A stretch of DNA of 64,000 nt. It comes from UBA5342 sp965662645. GTDB taxonomy: Bacteria > Bacteroidota > Bacteroidia > Bacteroidales > UBA5342. The first letter of the stretch is position 1; each line of letters begins with the position of its first letter. Where the stretch lies: assembly GCA_965662645.1 (NCBI GenBank), contig CBFIII010000007.1, positions 1-64,000 of the forward strand. Direction: 5' to 3'. Shown one piece after another: positions 63,628 through 64,000 of this stretch. Position numbers and translations under genes: made by a program. The notes under the pieces were generated by a model that was not told the DNA's origin, did no database searches, and was given only the letters and a program-made list of their open reading frames with translations.

Positions 63628-64000
63628 ATGTCGAATAGCGATAAATTAGTTAATGAAAAAGAACTACTACTCTTAGCTCAAAAGGTAGTCTATCGCTATG
63701 CCCATACCATTCCCCGCACAGAACAAGAAGATGTTAAAATGAATATGGTTGAGAAATACCTCAACGAAGAGAGTAAGATCTGCCGCAACTTTAATGGTAA
63801 CTCAAAAACCACGACGTATGTCATGGCAATTCTAAATAGAATGTGTTGCGGTATTATTCGTAAAGAAATTAAACATTGGAATAATGCAGGTGAAGATCAC
63901 CTTAGTTACGAGAATAATGGAGGATCAGCAGAAGAGACAGCCACTCAATTATTAATAAACGACGAAATAAAATATCTTAAAAAAGTAATAATCCTTATTA
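63628..64000 (+). CDS. Sigma-70 region 2-like protein, N-terminal part (cut by window edge)
   Basis: The open frame runs from ATG 63628 to the window end (124 codons visible). The segment VEKYLNEESKICRNFNGN, then SKTTTYVMAILNRMCCGIIRK looks like sigma region 2 (helices binding core polymerase and the -10 region) of an ECF-like factor, followed by an acidic linker. Region 4 would lie beyond the edge. A family assignment is tentative because only half is visible. Confidence 0.6.
   Translation, partial: MSNSDKLVNEKELLLLAQKVVYRYAHTIPRTEQEDVKMNMVEKYLNEESKICRNFNGNSKTTTYVMAILNRMCCGIIRKEIKHWNNAGEDHLSYENNGGSAEETATQLLINDEIKYLKKVIILI

Overview
The window looks like a chromosomal segment of a low-GC member of the Bacteroidota (class Bacteroidia is most likely; the genus cannot be named from sequence alone). 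The evidence is: TAnnTTTG-type promoters with an upstream TTG or TTTG box; a type IX secretion C-terminal sorting domain; NigD-like, DUF4293 and PG0541-like proteins; rpsU-xerC-hpf order; and a class II KARI and single-chain GlyRS like those of the phylum. There is no rRNA operon, prophage, CRISPR array or full-length insertion sequence. Seven tRNA genes are present.

Bases 1-10700: the end of an ABC-F ATPase gene; a repeat-rich spacer; a large lipoprotein; and a five-gene minus-strand RND efflux operon (tetR-like, TolC, adaptor, AcrB-like pump, PG0541-like protein). Bases 10700-16000 (minus strand): a NigD-like lipoprotein, ilvC, rpmE2 and pheT, each mostly with its own terminator. Bases 16500-25100: a GDP-mannose pyrophosphorylase, a remnant of a YibE/F-like membrane protein, a FAH-fold protein lacking its metal ligands, a 1323-residue Asp-box protein with a T9SS tail behind a small lipoprotein, and an acyl-CoA ligase. 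Bases 25200-28100: tRNA-Pro, tRNA-Glu, rpsT and mntP, set in the most repeat-rich DNA of the window. Bases 28161-35330: a lone AddA/RecB-like helicase-nuclease, a tRNA Gly-Gly-Leu transcript, rpsU-xerC-hpf, and an ECF sigma operon with a membrane protein and a Spy-like protein. Bases 35800-44400: DUF4293, a PBP4-type peptidase, a GNAT, tRNA-Phe and tRNA-His, phnA-like, asnB, an FNR-like reductase, an aminotransferase and a RAYT transposase. Bases 44600-64000 are mostly housekeeping: eno, an aminotransferase, an FtsX/LolC-like permease, a deoxynucleoside kinase, argB, pyrG, yidC, glyS, a putative outer-membrane protein, a heptose kinase, sppA, deoC, a TonB-dependent receptor, and the start of a second small sigma factor.

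The gene content is largely ordinary. The unusual layer is the intergenic DNA, which carries at least four unrelated families of short palindromic repeats, a MITE-like element and a long-hairpin element. Only one RAYT transposase is present. One repeat family has eight copies, all in the same orientation. Four of them supply or overlap the stop codon of a minus-strand gene. This is the best candidate in the window for something undescribed.
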